NCBI GenBank assembly: GCA_017853455.1
Contig: JAFMJM010000050.1
Coordinates: 1-12,722, forward strand
Reading direction: 5' to 3'
Source: Acidimicrobiia bacterium
GTDB taxonomy: Bacteria; Actinomycetota; Acidimicrobiia; IMCC26256; PALSA-555
Length of the DNA stretch: 12,722 nucleotides
Shown here: piece by piece, positions 12,694-12,722 of the stretch
Layout of the letters: each line of letters starts with the position of its first letter
Numbering within the stretch: position 1 is the stretch's first letter
Notes under the pieces: model-generated
Database searches by the model: none
What the model was told of the DNA's origin: nothing
The model's input: only the letters and a program-made list of their open reading frames with translations
Translations under genes and position numbers: made by a program

Positions 12694-12722
12694 GACGCGA
12701 TCCTGCCCGATGTGGGCCTTCC

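Overview
The window is very G+C-rich bacterial chromosome. Every gene I can support lies on the minus strand and is tightly packed, with gaps of a few bases to about 190 bases and several stop/start overlaps. The order on the minus strand (right to left) is yqgE, rbfA, nrnA-like DHH phosphoesterase, truB, ribF, rpsO, pnp, M16 peptidase, dapB, TetR, carrier protein-thioesterase, TetR, ferritin-like diiron protein, RNase J (cut by the left edge). The run rbfA-nrnA-truB-ribF-rpsO-pnp-M16-dapB and a nearby RNase J gene is a familiar actinobacterial layout. The base composition and GTG starts fit a high-GC actinomycete, possibly of the Acidimicrobiia; that placement is inference.

Right part (about 8.3-12.7 kb): a translation and RNA-maturation block. 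It holds ribosome assembly factor RbfA, nanoRNase NrnA, tRNA pseudouridine-55 synthase TruB, FAD-forming RibF and ribosomal protein S15. A YqgE/AlgH gene sits where infB would often be found upstream of rbfA. Between rpsO and pnp lies the longest non-coding stretch (191 bases), which is rich in RNA secondary structure. A terminator-like hairpin follows rpsO and a large stem stands in the pnp leader, as expected for an RNase III-processed, PNPase-autoregulated leader.

Middle (about 3.8-8.3 kb): PNPase with an unusual Gly10/Arg-rich C-terminal tail, an M16 zinc peptidase whose reading frame seems to begin at a CTG overlapping the pnp stop codon, and dapB of lysine/diaminopimelate synthesis.

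Left part (1-3.8 kb): between dapB and RNase J, where dapA often lies, there are four accessory genes: TetR, a free-standing carrier protein-thioesterase didomain, a second TetR, and a class I-type diiron (ferritin-like) protein whose start overlaps the second TetR. A 27-base interrupted palindrome overlaps a plausible promoter just upstream of the second TetR, suggesting an autorepressed regulator/diiron-protein unit. This carrier/thioesterase/diiron-oxygenase cassette is the part most likely to be undescribed. Its substrate cannot be read from the sequence. No RNA genes, CRISPR arrays, insertion sequences or plus-strand genes were found.
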